NCBI GenBank assembly: GCA_947371415.1
Contig: CANBPJ010000140.1
Location: forward strand, 1-5,030
DNA length: 5,030 bases
Source of the DNA: Burkholderiaceae bacterium
GTDB lineage: Bacteria > Pseudomonadota > Gammaproteobacteria > Burkholderiales > Burkholderiaceae
Direction of reading: 5' to 3'
The translations under genes and the position numbers were made by a program. The notes under the pieces are model-generated. The model ran no database searches. It was not told the DNA's origin and worked only from the letters and a program-made list of their open reading frames with translations. Positions 1-5,030 of the stretch are shown here, piece by piece (the stretch's first letter is position 1; every line of letters begins with the position of its first letter).

Positions 1-273
1 GGCCTCCGCAAAGCGCTCATCAGAAAGCCAACCGCGAGCCTCAAAATCATCTAAAACCGCTTCAATCTGAACTTCCAAAGTCACTGCTGGCGTTGGCACC
101 CCTGAATCCTCATCGGGTGGGCTCAATTTCAGCATCCGCGCTGCGGATTCTGCCAGTTTGGAGGCTAAGCCTTTTCGGCTGTACTCTCGCATCGACAAAA
201 GGCGCAAAGCCCGAGCTTTAAGACTCGGGCTTTGTTTATTACCTTTTTTAGCAGTGCCGCCTAACTCTGACAT
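1..273 (-). CDS. recX: Regulatory protein RecX, N-terminal 91 codons (3' part outside window)
   Basis: RecX binds RecA filaments in the cytoplasm and limits their growth and activity. The visible 91 residues start MSELGGTAKKG. They then show the first RecX helical repeat (SLKARALRLLSMREYSRKGLASKL, residues about 17-40) and the helix ending in GWLSDERFAEA (residues about 81-91), both typical of the family. Between them lies a proline- and acid-rich stretch of about 25 residues (KLSPPDEDSGVPTP) that seems longer than the usual short linker. The ATG at 273 is the only plausible start: the frame has a TGA a short way upstream, inside the recA 3' end, and no other start codon between. The gene begins 7 nt after the recA stop. 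The nearest Shine-Dalgarno-like sequence, GAGGA, lies inside recA about 14 nt upstream, so translational coupling is likely. The gene is cut by the left window edge, so the later repeats cannot be assessed. Confidence 0.93.
   Translation of the reverse strand, partial: MSELGGTAKKGNKQSPSLKARALRLLSMREYSRKGLASKLAESAARMLKLSPPDEDSGVPTPAVTLEVQIEAVLDDFEARGWLSDERFAEA
205..234. other. Perfect 11-bp stem-loop inside the start of recX
   Basis: CAAAGCCCGAG (205-215) and CTCGGGCTTTG (224-234) are exact inverted repeats around an 8-nt loop. On the recX (minus) strand the hairpin covers codons 14-23 and is followed by GCGCCTTTTG, a poor U-tract. On the plus strand it is followed by TTTATTACC and then six T, which looks more like an intrinsic terminator. 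The structure is seen directly. A role in reducing recX expression relative to recA, or in stopping antisense transcription, is inference. Confidence 0.6.
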
Positions 274-280
274 CGAACGA

Positions 281-1369
281 TTACGCTTCCTCTTCTTCGC
301 TCAAAACGTCGCTAACTACCGCTGTTCCAGCTTTCACGCCTAATTTCGCACGAATCTTAGCTTCAATGTCTTGAGCAATAGCTGGGTTTTCTTTTAGAAA
401 CTCGCGGACATTATCTTTGCCCTGGCCAATACGATCACCGTTGTAGGCATACCAGGAGCCTGATTTCTCAACGATATCAGCCTCAACACCCATATCGATA
501 ATTTCACCTTCTCTGGAGATGCCATGGCCGTACATGATGTCGAAGATTGCCTCTCGGAATGGAGGGGATACTTTGTTCTTCACTACCTTTACGCGGGTCT
601 CATTACCAACAACTTCATCACCCTTCTTGATACTACCGATACGACGAATGTCTAAGCGCATAGAAGCGTAAAACTTCAATGCGTTACCACCCGTAGTAGT
701 TTCCGGTGAACCAAACATCACACCAATCTTCATGCGAATCTGGTTAATAAAGATGACTGTTGTATTGGTGCGCTTAATTGCGCCAGTGAGCTTGCGTAAG
801 GCTTGGCTCATTAAGCGCGCTTGTAGGCCAGGCAATGAATCACCCATATCGCCCTCGATCTCCGCCCTTGGAACCAAAGCTGCTACAGAGTCGATCACGA
901 TCAAATCAATGGAGCCTGAACGAACCAGGGCGTCAGCAATTTCTAAAGCTTGCTCACCAGTATCTGGCTGTGAGATCAATAAATTATTCACATCTACGCC
1001 AAGACGCGAGGCGTATTGAACATCCAATGCATGCTCAGCATCAATAAAAGCGCAAGTTCCACCAATCTTTTGCATTTCTGCAATGGCATGCAAAGTCAGT
1101 GTTGTCTTACCAGAAGACTCGGGGCCGTAAATCTCAATCACGCGCCCACGTGCTAAACCACCAACTCCAAGGGCAATATCTAAACCCAATGAACCACTGG
1201 ACACCACTTGAATATCTTGATGAATCTCTGCATCGCCCAATCTCATGATTGAGCCCTTGCCAAATTGCTTCTCGATTTGCGCCAAGGCGGCAGTCAATGC
1301 CTTTTGCTTGTCTCCGCTCATACCGTCAAATTCGGATGAGGCTGATTTTCTCTTATCGTCCAAGGCCAT
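281..1369 (-). CDS. recA: Recombinase A (RecA)
   Basis: RecA is the ATP-dependent DNA strand-exchange protein of homologous recombination. It is also the co-protease that triggers LexA self-cleavage in the SOS response. The 362-residue product is full length for the family. Visible motifs are Walker A GPESSGKT (82-89), the catalytic Glu of DAEHALD (E112), Walker B LIVIDS (156-161), the FINQIRMKIGVMFG segment with the sensor Gln (Q210) leading into loop L2 (SPETTTGGNALKF, 221-233), and an acidic C-terminal tail ending SEEEEA. The start at 1369 is chosen because AAGGGA (1376-1381) lies 6 nt upstream. The open frame continues to a TTG at 1468, but that would place the SOS box and promoter inside the gene. 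A Met at codon 17 aligns better with the shorter E. coli N-terminus but has no clear ribosome site. The gene is followed after 7 nt by recX, as in many proteobacteria. Confidence 0.98.
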   Translation of the reverse strand: MALDDKRKSASSEFDGMSGDKQKALTAALAQIEKQFGKGSIMRLGDAEIHQDIQVVSSGSLGLDIALGVGGLARGRVIEIYGPESSGKTTLTLHAIAEMQKIGGTCAFIDAEHALDVQYASRLGVDVNNLLISQPDTGEQALEIADALVRSGSIDLIVIDSVAALVPRAEIEGDMGDSLPGLQARLMSQALRKLTGAIKRTNTTVIFINQIRMKIGVMFGSPETTTGGNALKFYASMRLDIRRIGSIKKGDEVVGNETRVKVVKNKVSPPFREAIFDIMYGHGISREGEIIDMGVEADIVEKSGSWYAYNGDRIGQGKDNVREFLKENPAIAQDIEAKIRAKLGVKAGTAVVSDVLSEEEEA

Positions 1370-1375
1370 TTTTGA

Positions 1376-1381
1376 TCCCTT
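1376..1381 (-). promoter_or_regulatory. Ribosome binding site that fixes the recA start
   Basis: On the minus strand AAGGGA is followed by a 6-nt spacer (TCAAAA) and the ATG at 1369. This is the only good Shine-Dalgarno match near the candidate starts at 1468, 1432, 1369 and 1321, so it decides the start. Confidence 0.75.
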
Positions 1382-1438
1382 TTCACTATTTGTTAGGCTG
1401 TTTTTTGAGTTTTTTGTGGTTTTTGTCAACATAGAACT

Positions 1439-1458
1439 TACTGTATATAAAAACAGTA
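1439..1458 (-). promoter_or_regulatory. LexA-binding SOS box of recA
   Basis: The core CTGTATATAAAAACAG (1441-1456) is an exact CTGT-N8-ACAG LexA operator. The palindrome extends to TACTGT...ACAGTA at 1439-1458. From memory of the E. coli 20-bp consensus it differs at one position, in the AT-rich centre. It lies about 70 bp upstream of the recA start codon and between the putative -35 and -10 hexamers. LexA should therefore block RNA polymerase here until RecA-stimulated cleavage. Confidence 0.93.
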
Positions 1459-1468
1459 GTATTTGCAA
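1440..1468 (-). promoter_or_regulatory. Putative sigma-70 promoter of recA
   Basis: On the minus strand TTGCAA (1463-1468) could be the -35 element. With a 17-bp spacer it leads to TACAGT (1440-1445) as -10, and TATACA two bases further upstream is an alternative. The SOS box fills the spacer and -10, as at E. coli recA. A perfect TTGACA also occurs further downstream (1424-1429), but I see no good -10 at the right distance from it. The hexamers are moderate matches, so the exact start site is uncertain. Confidence 0.5.
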
Positions 1469-1484
1469 GCGACTTTTTAAGGAT

Positions 1485-2018
1485 TTATGGCTGATTTTCT
1501 ATTGGGGTTGATCCTACAGGTCGATCCCAATAGAAAAAGAGGGGGATAGCTAAACCCCAGGCCAGACCCAGCAGAATAAGTCCGCCAATTTGGCCATGAA
1601 CACCCCATGCCCCTGCACCCATTCTGACCCCAGCCTCATAGGACAATGGCCCTGCAATTGCGCCCAGGATCGCACTCAGGATAGGTTTACCCCGTAGCCA
1701 AGCCAAAGAACTATTGATGGTACTTGCAACTAAAGCCCATAGCGTCCACATCCAAAAAGGTGAAAGATAGGCACTTGGCCAAGGGTTTTGGAAGCTTAAA
1801 AATCCCCAATTGGCGACCAAGGTATCGACTACCACCCCAAATAGAACCGCCTTAAACAGAAGTTTGAGCTCCAAAGCGGGCCTTGGGGAACGCCAGATAT
1901 GAATTGCAAGGTAGACCAAGGTAGCAACTACAGGCCAAAACACCTGCTGATTAGCGGCGCCAATAACGCAGGCAAACCAACCAAGCTGGAAAAGTACAAA
2001 ATTCCAAAATTTAGCCAT
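1485..2018 (-). CDS. DUF2878 family integral membrane protein
   Basis: This is a 177-residue, strongly hydrophobic protein of unknown function that I recognise as DUF2878-like. I see five to six probable membrane segments at roughly residues 4-22, 26-43, 52-72, 86-106, 110-127 and 143-164. They are rich in Trp and Gly, as in the N-terminal FWNFVLFQLGWFACVIGAA and the glycine-rich AGAWGVHGQIGGLILLGL near residue 135. It probably sits in the inner membrane, and no catalytic motif is evident. The frame is open to an ATG at 2057, but that start lies in the stem of a tRNA terminator. The Met at 2018 starts the recognisable family sequence, with a weak GGGA-like ribosome site upstream. In other bacteria I recall DUF2878 genes near fatty-acid or lipid-modification genes, but here the gene stands alone between tRNA-Met and recA. 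The assignment is from memory and the function is not established. Confidence 0.8.
   Translation of the reverse strand: MAKFWNFVLFQLGWFACVIGAANQQVFWPVVATLVYLAIHIWRSPRPALELKLLFKAVLFGVVVDTLVANWGFLSFQNPWPSAYLSPFWMWTLWALVASTINSSLAWLRGKPILSAILGAIAGPLSYEAGVRMGAGAWGVHGQIGGLILLGLAWGLAIPLFFYWDRPVGSTPIENQP
1495..1537. repeat. Perfect 12-bp inverted repeat at the 3' end of the DUF2878 gene
   Basis: TTTTCTATTGGG (1495-1506) and CCCAATAGAAAA (1526-1537) are exact inverted copies around a 19-nt spacer. They fall in the last codons of the DUF2878 gene, ending 8 bases before its stop codon and about 27 bp from the recA -35. There is no T-run after the stem on either strand, so it does not look like a standard intrinsic terminator. 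Confidence 0.6.
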
Positions 2019-2042
2019 CAGGCAGATCCCAGTGAAATTACC

Positions 2043-2078
2043 TAAGAAAAAGGCCACTGCCGGTGGGCAATGGCCTTT
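2043..2078 (-). terminator. Rho-independent terminator of tRNA-Met
   Basis: AAAGGCCA (2049-2056) pairs with TGGCCTTT (2071-2078). After one C.A mismatch, four more base pairs close on a GGTG loop (2062-2065). On the minus strand the stem ends in TTTTTCTT. It begins 5 bases beyond the tRNA CCA end, so it most simply terminates the tRNA transcript. It also shows that the upstream ATG at 2057 is not the start of the next gene. Confidence 0.85.
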
Positions 2079-2083
2079 ATATT

Positions 2084-2160
2084 TGGTGGCGATTCAGGGA
2101 TTCGAACCCCGGACCTGTGGATTATGATTCCATCGCTCTAACCAACTGAGCTAAATCGCC
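2084..2160 (-). tRNA. tRNA-Met (anticodon CAU, elongator type)
   Basis: A complete 77-nt cloverleaf reads on the minus strand. It has a perfect 7-bp acceptor stem (GGCGATT with AATCGCC), discriminator A, an encoded CCA, D stem GCTC/GAGC and T loop TTCGAAT. The anticodon loop is ATCATAA with CAT at 2124-2126. The G1-C72 pair and lack of a three-GC anticodon stem argue against initiator tRNA. The loop and body resemble elongator Met more than tRNA-Ile2, which also has a CAT anticodon modified to lysidine, but sequence alone does not fully exclude Ile2. The outermost anticodon-stem pair (27-43) is an A.C mismatch. Confidence 0.93.
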
Positions 2161-2169
2161 GAACTCGTA

Positions 2170-2200
2170 ATTGTAAATGATCGGGCGTCTTCTGTCTCAA
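2170..2200 (-). promoter_or_regulatory. Possible promoter of tRNA-Met
   Basis: On the minus strand TACAAT (2170-2175) is a five-of-six match to the -10 consensus and lies 9 bp before the tRNA 5' end. TTGAGA (2195-2200) could be the -35, but the 19-bp spacer is long. Only the -10 is reasonably convincing. Confidence 0.4.
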
Positions 2201-2235
2201 TAGAAGGACTTATCCAAGCCTGGGCTACAAATGCA

Positions 2236-2646
2236 CTACTGAATCTGAAAGACGCTCACAGTCTCATCGCGGTTAAAGCGGACAAAAACCTCAATTTTCT
2301 TAGCTAAAAAGAGCTTTTTAAGGACTTCATCCTTATTTTCAAAGATGATGGCGGTTTGCTCTGGGTAACGTGAAAAAGGGTCGCTCATCACCTCGATTGC
2401 TTGGCCATCCACTTTAATCAAGCGAATCGTACGCTTATAAAGACGATCGGACTGAATAAAAATAAGGCGCTTGACATATTTATCCAGCACCAGCTTCTGC
2501 GCTTGATCATTCGTCTTATAGTAATAAACCAACTCATCCTTGCCGTTGGTAGTGGCATCCCGCTCCTCATCCCATTTAGCAAATGCAGGCTGACTCGTAA
2601 GCACACACAAAATGATTGCCACCACTAATCTATAAAGATGCATCAT
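2236..2646 (-). CDS. Hypothetical exported protein with N-terminal signal peptide
   Basis: I do not recognise this 136-residue protein. The N-terminus is a clear Sec signal peptide: a short charged start (MMHLYR), a hydrophobic core (LVVAIILCVLTS) and a signal peptidase I site after AFA at residues 21-23. The single Cys at 14 lies within the hydrophobic core rather than at a lipobox, so a lipoprotein is unlikely. The mature part of about 113 residues is small, polar and lysine-rich, with no further membrane segment. It has alternating hydrophobic stretches (KRLIFIQ, IEVFVRFNRDETVSVFQI) suggesting beta strands, so a periplasmic location is likely. The gene starts with tandem ATGs at 2646 and 2643. 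A weak AAGAAAG lies upstream and fits the second ATG better. It is divergent from the MOSC gene, and a 75-bp gap separates its stop from the tRNA-Met gene, with no clear terminator there. Confidence 0.75.
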   Translation of the reverse strand: MMHLYRLVVAIILCVLTSQPAFAKWDEERDATTNGKDELVYYYKTNDQAQKLVLDKYVKRLIFIQSDRLYKRTIRLIKVDGQAIEVMSDPFSRYPEQTAIIFENKDEVLKKLFLAKKIEVFVRFNRDETVSVFQIQ

Positions 2647-2692
2647 TTACTTTCTTATTTTGATCAATTCATCTTATCAGTCATCTTCATAT

Positions 2693-3304
2693 ATGCGTCT
2701 TCTATCCATCTCGATTGGCAGCATAGCCCCCTTATTTGGGTCTCATCACCCGAACTACCCCAAGGTGGCTTCTGCCATTCATAAAAAACCCGTTAGTGAT
2801 TTAGATCATCCGCTACCCATTGAAATTGCTCGACTCGGTGTTATAGGGGATGAGCAAGCAGACCTATCAGTACATGGTGGACTTGAGAAAGCCATTTACG
2901 TTTATCCAGTTGAGCACTACGCTTTTTGGAATGAACTCCTGACTCGAGAAACAAAGAAACCGGTTGATCTTCCGCTGGGTGCCTTCGGCGAAAACTTCAC
3001 GATTGAAGGTCTACTCGAAACTGAAGTATTTGTGGGTGACAGAATGCAGCTTGGTGATCTTGAATTTACCGTGGTCAAACTACGTGAGCCTTGCTTTAAG
3101 TTCAATGCCAAGATGGGTTACAAAGGTGCGGCTAAAGCCATGCTGCAATCGGGGTTTAGTGGCTGGTACTTACGTGTGAATCAAACAGGCATGATTGCGG
3201 CAGGCGCTCAAATCCAGGTTATTCCAGGCCAAAGAGTCACATCGATAGCAGATCAAAATAAAGCACTATTTAATCGCGGCAATCAGAAAAATCTTTGGGA
3301 TTAA
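2693..3304 (+). CDS. MOSC domain-containing protein (YiiM-like)
   Basis: The 203-residue product contains a MOSC domain, the fold found in molybdenum cofactor sulfurase C-termini and in stand-alone bacterial proteins such as E. coli YiiM and YcbX. Some of these take part in molybdenum-cofactor-dependent detoxification of N-hydroxylated bases. Diagnostic motifs are GDEQAD (52-57), VHGG (60-63), YPVEHY (71-76), GAFGENF (96-102), VGD (114-116) and REPCFKFN (131-138) with the conserved Cys134, the expected cofactor or sulfur ligand. The C-terminal tail is shorter than in YiiM and lacks an obvious full 3-alpha domain. The frame extends to a TTG at 2660, but the ATG at 2693 begins the conserved MRLLSISIGS strand. 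Neither start has a recognisable Shine-Dalgarno sequence. The enzyme is probably cytoplasmic, since no signal peptide is seen. The specific substrate cannot be told from the sequence, and no molybdenum-cofactor gene is nearby. Confidence 0.9.
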   Translation: MRLLSISIGSIAPLFGSHHPNYPKVASAIHKKPVSDLDHPLPIEIARLGVIGDEQADLSVHGGLEKAIYVYPVEHYAFWNELLTRETKKPVDLPLGAFGENFTIEGLLETEVFVGDRMQLGDLEFTVVKLREPCFKFNAKMGYKGAAKAMLQSGFSGWYLRVNQTGMIAAGAQIQVIPGQRVTSIADQNKALFNRGNQKNLWD

Positions 3305-3328
3305 TCGCTGTGATTAATTTCTGGCAAT

Positions 3329-3365
3329 AAAAAACCCGACCACATAGTGGTCGGGTTTAGTTTTT
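3329..3365. terminator. Bidirectional rho-independent terminator between convergent genes
   Basis: A perfect 12-bp stem (3332-3343 with 3347-3358, AAACCCGACCAC and its complement) closes on an ATA loop. The plus strand continues TTTAGTTTTT after the stem, and the minus strand continues with a run of T from the A tract at 3329-3334. It lies 25 bp after the MOSC stop and about 20 bp after the transporter stop, so it serves both. Confidence 0.93.
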
Positions 3366-3383
3366 AAAACAGACTAGTGCAGC

Positions 3384-5027
3384 TTAGTCTTTAGCGTAAA
3401 TATCTACGTCTTTAGTTTCTTTAACAAACAGTACACCGATTACCAATGTCATTGCAGCAATGATGATTGGGTACCAGAGACCGTAGTAAATGTTACCGTT
3501 CTGCGCTACCAAGGCGAAGGAGATCGTTGGCAACAAGCCACCGAACCAACCGTTACCAATGTGGTATGGCAAAGACATAGAGGTATAACGAATGCGAGTT
3601 GGGAACATCTCAACTAACATCGCCGCAATTGGGCCATACACCATGGTTACCAAGAGCACCAAAATCACCAAGATACCAAGAACTGCAGGGTAGTTGATTG
3701 CAGCAGGATCGGCCTTTGCAGGATAGCCAGCAGCATTCAATGCCTCGCGAATTGCTTTCTTAAACTCTGCATCTTTTGCTTTCGCATCAGCTGGAGCCAT
3801 ACCTTTAGCGGAGTAGCCTTGGATCTCTGTATCGCCAATCTTCACAACAGCAGTACCACCAGCTGGGCCAGCAATTGTTGTATAGCTTGCAGAGTTAGAA
3901 GCCATCACTTGCTTTGCAATGTCGCAAGAGCTAGTGAACTTTGCAGTACCCGTTGGATTGAACTGGAATGTACATTCATTCACATCAGCAGTAATACTTG
4001 CAGGTGAAGTTGCCATTGCCTTTTCTAATGCTGGGTTAGCAAAGTGGGTTAAGCCGTTAAATAAGGAAACTGGGGTATTAGGGATATACAAAATGATGGC
4101 AAACAACAGGCCAGCCATGATGATTACCTTACGACCAATCCTGTCAGATAGGCTACCGAATACTACAAAGAATGGTGTGCCGATTACCAAAGAAGCGGCA
4201 ATCAACAAGTTCGCAGCCTTAGGATCTACTTTCAACACTTGGGTGAGGTAGAACAAAGCGTAGAACTGGCCTGTATACCAAACCACTGCTTGACCTGCAA
4301 CCAGACCAAACAATGCCAAGATAACAATCTTCAAATTTTTCCATTGGCCAAAAGACTCGGTCAAAGGTGCCTTAGACAATTTACCTTCCTCTTTCATCTT
4401 CTTGAAAGCCGGTGACTCATTCATGGACAAACGAATCCATACAGAAACCGCCAACAATCCGATAGAAGCGATGAAAGGAATACGCCAACCCCAAACGTCA
4501 AAATCTGCGCCTGTAAATTCTCGTGTGAACAAAATCACGAGCAAGGACAAGAACAAGCCAAGAGTAGCTGTCGTCTGAATCCATGATGTGTACGCACCAC
4601 GCTTACCATGAGGAGCATGCTCAGCAACGTAAGTTGCAGCACCGCCGTACTCACCGCCCAATGCTAAACCTTGAAGCATACGCAATGCGATCAAGATCAC
4701 AGGGGCAGCAACACCGATCGTGGCGTAGTTAGGAAGAATACCAACGATGAATGTTGCACCACCCATCAACAAGATCGTCACCAAGAAGGTGTACTTACGA
4801 CCAATCAAATCACCTAAGCGACCGAATACCAAAGCGCCGAATGGACGAACGATAAAACCGGCAGCAAACGCTAACAAAGCAAAAATGAAGGCTGAACCTG
4901 CATCTAGGCCTGAGAAGAATTGCTTGGCGATAACGGCAGCCAATGAACCGTAAAGATAAAAGTCGTACCACTCAAAAACCGTACCTAAAGAGGAAGCAAA
5001 AATAACTTTGCGTTCTTCAGCGGTCAT
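3384..5027 (-). CDS. MFS transporter, metabolite:H+ symporter (MHS) family, 5' end at or beyond window edge
   Basis: This is an inner-membrane secondary transporter of the ProP/KgtP/ShiA-like MHS family. The visible 547 residues contain about 12 membrane segments. Family motifs are FEWYDFYLYG (18-27), the TM2-3 motif GRLGDLIGRK (69-78), GLALGGEYGGA (120-130), the second-half copy GSLSDRIGRK (291-300) and EMFPTRIRYTSMSLPYHIGNG (473-493). Between TM9 and TM10 there is an insertion of about 128 residues (317-445) with only two Cys (352 and 368). By topology it should face the periplasm. This makes the protein longer than the roughly 430-500 residues usual for the family. I recall similar long homologues in Ralstonia and Cupriavidus. 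The first visible Met is at 5027, but the frame stays open to the window edge (a Pro codon precedes it) and remembered homologues have a few extra N-terminal residues, so the true start may lie outside. The substrate cannot be assigned; small organic acids or compatible solutes are typical of the family. Confidence 0.92.
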   Translation of the reverse strand: MTAEERKVIFASSLGTVFEWYDFYLYGSLAAVIAKQFFSGLDAGSAFIFALLAFAAGFIVRPFGALVFGRLGDLIGRKYTFLVTILLMGGATFIVGILPNYATIGVAAPVILIALRMLQGLALGGEYGGAATYVAEHAPHGKRGAYTSWIQTTATLGLFLSLLVILFTREFTGADFDVWGWRIPFIASIGLLAVSVWIRLSMNESPAFKKMKEEGKLSKAPLTESFGQWKNLKIVILALFGLVAGQAVVWYTGQFYALFYLTQVLKVDPKAANLLIAASLVIGTPFFVVFGSLSDRIGRKVIIMAGLLFAIILYIPNTPVSLFNGLTHFANPALEKAMATSPASITADVNECTFQFNPTGTAKFTSSCDIAKQVMASNSASYTTIAGPAGGTAVVKIGDTEIQGYSAKGMAPADAKAKDAEFKKAIREALNAAGYPAKADPAAINYPAVLGILVILVLLVTMVYGPIAAMLVEMFPTRIRYTSMSLPYHIGNGWFGGLLPTISFALVAQNGNIYYGLWYPIIIAAMTLVIGVLFVKETKDVDIYAKD

Positions 5028-5030
5028 TGG

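Noticed and set aside
158..343. Plus-strand 61-codon open frame across the recX-recA junction.
   Set aside because: It runs antisense to two confirmed genes and through the recX hairpin, with no protein family resemblance.
732..1047. Plus-strand open frames opposite recA.
   Set aside because: They are antisense to highly conserved recA sequence with no sign of independent coding.
1370..1468. A 33-residue N-terminal extension of RecA from a TTG at 1468.
   Set aside because: It overlaps the SOS box and promoter, has no ribosome site and does not resemble any RecA N-terminus. The ATG at 1369 has a good AAGGGA.
2019..2057. Upstream ATG at 2057 for the DUF2878 protein.
   Set aside because: It lies in the stem of the tRNA terminator, and the extra 13 residues do not fit the family start.
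2187..2210. Imperfect hairpin (GTCTTCT with AGAAGGAC) between the exported-protein gene and tRNA-Met, considered as a terminator.
   Set aside because: The stem is short with a bulge and no T-run follows on either strand. It also overlaps the candidate tRNA -35.
2660..2692. TTG at 2660 as start of the MOSC protein.
   Set aside because: The added 11 residues (a Ser-rich stretch) precede the conserved first beta strand, and no Shine-Dalgarno sequence supports them.
3919..4251. Plus-strand 110-codon open frame opposite the transporter.
   Set aside because: It is antisense to a well-supported MFS gene and has no family resemblance or ribosome site. It is a shadow of the codon pattern.

Overview
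The window looks like chromosomal core sequence from a freshwater betaproteobacterium of the Burkholderiaceae, most likely Polynucleobacter or a close relative. That placement rests on recalled protein resemblance (RecA, the MHS-type transporter, a DUF2878 protein next to recA), on moderate GC content by eye, and on short intergenic gaps. No database search was run. I see no mobile element, CRISPR array, phage gene or signature of recent transfer.

Layout from left to right. The minus-strand block at 1-2160 reads, in transcription order, tRNA-Met(CAU), a rho-independent terminator, a small polytopic DUF2878 membrane protein, then the SOS-controlled recA promoter, recA and the start of recX, which runs off the left edge. 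A near-consensus LexA box sits between the putative -35 and -10 of recA. recX begins 7 nt after the recA stop and carries a perfect 11-bp hairpin in its first codons. Next is a small minus-strand gene for a predicted exported protein of unknown function (2236-2646). It is divergent from a plus-strand MOSC-domain gene (2693-3304) across a gap of only about 46 bp. The MOSC gene converges on a large minus-strand MFS transporter gene (3384 to the right edge), and the two share a strong bidirectional terminator at 3329-3365.

The only clear functional unit is recA-recX. RecA drives recombination and LexA self-cleavage, RecX limits RecA filaments, and the LexA box couples both to DNA damage. The remaining genes look like independent housekeeping or accessory units: a tRNA, a membrane protein, an exported protein, a MOSC enzyme and a solute:H+ symporter. 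I found no convincing undescribed system. The points most worth checking are the intragenic hairpin in recX, the inverted repeat at the 3' end of the DUF2878 gene, the promoter supply of that gene behind a tRNA terminator, and the large extracytoplasmic insertion in the transporter.
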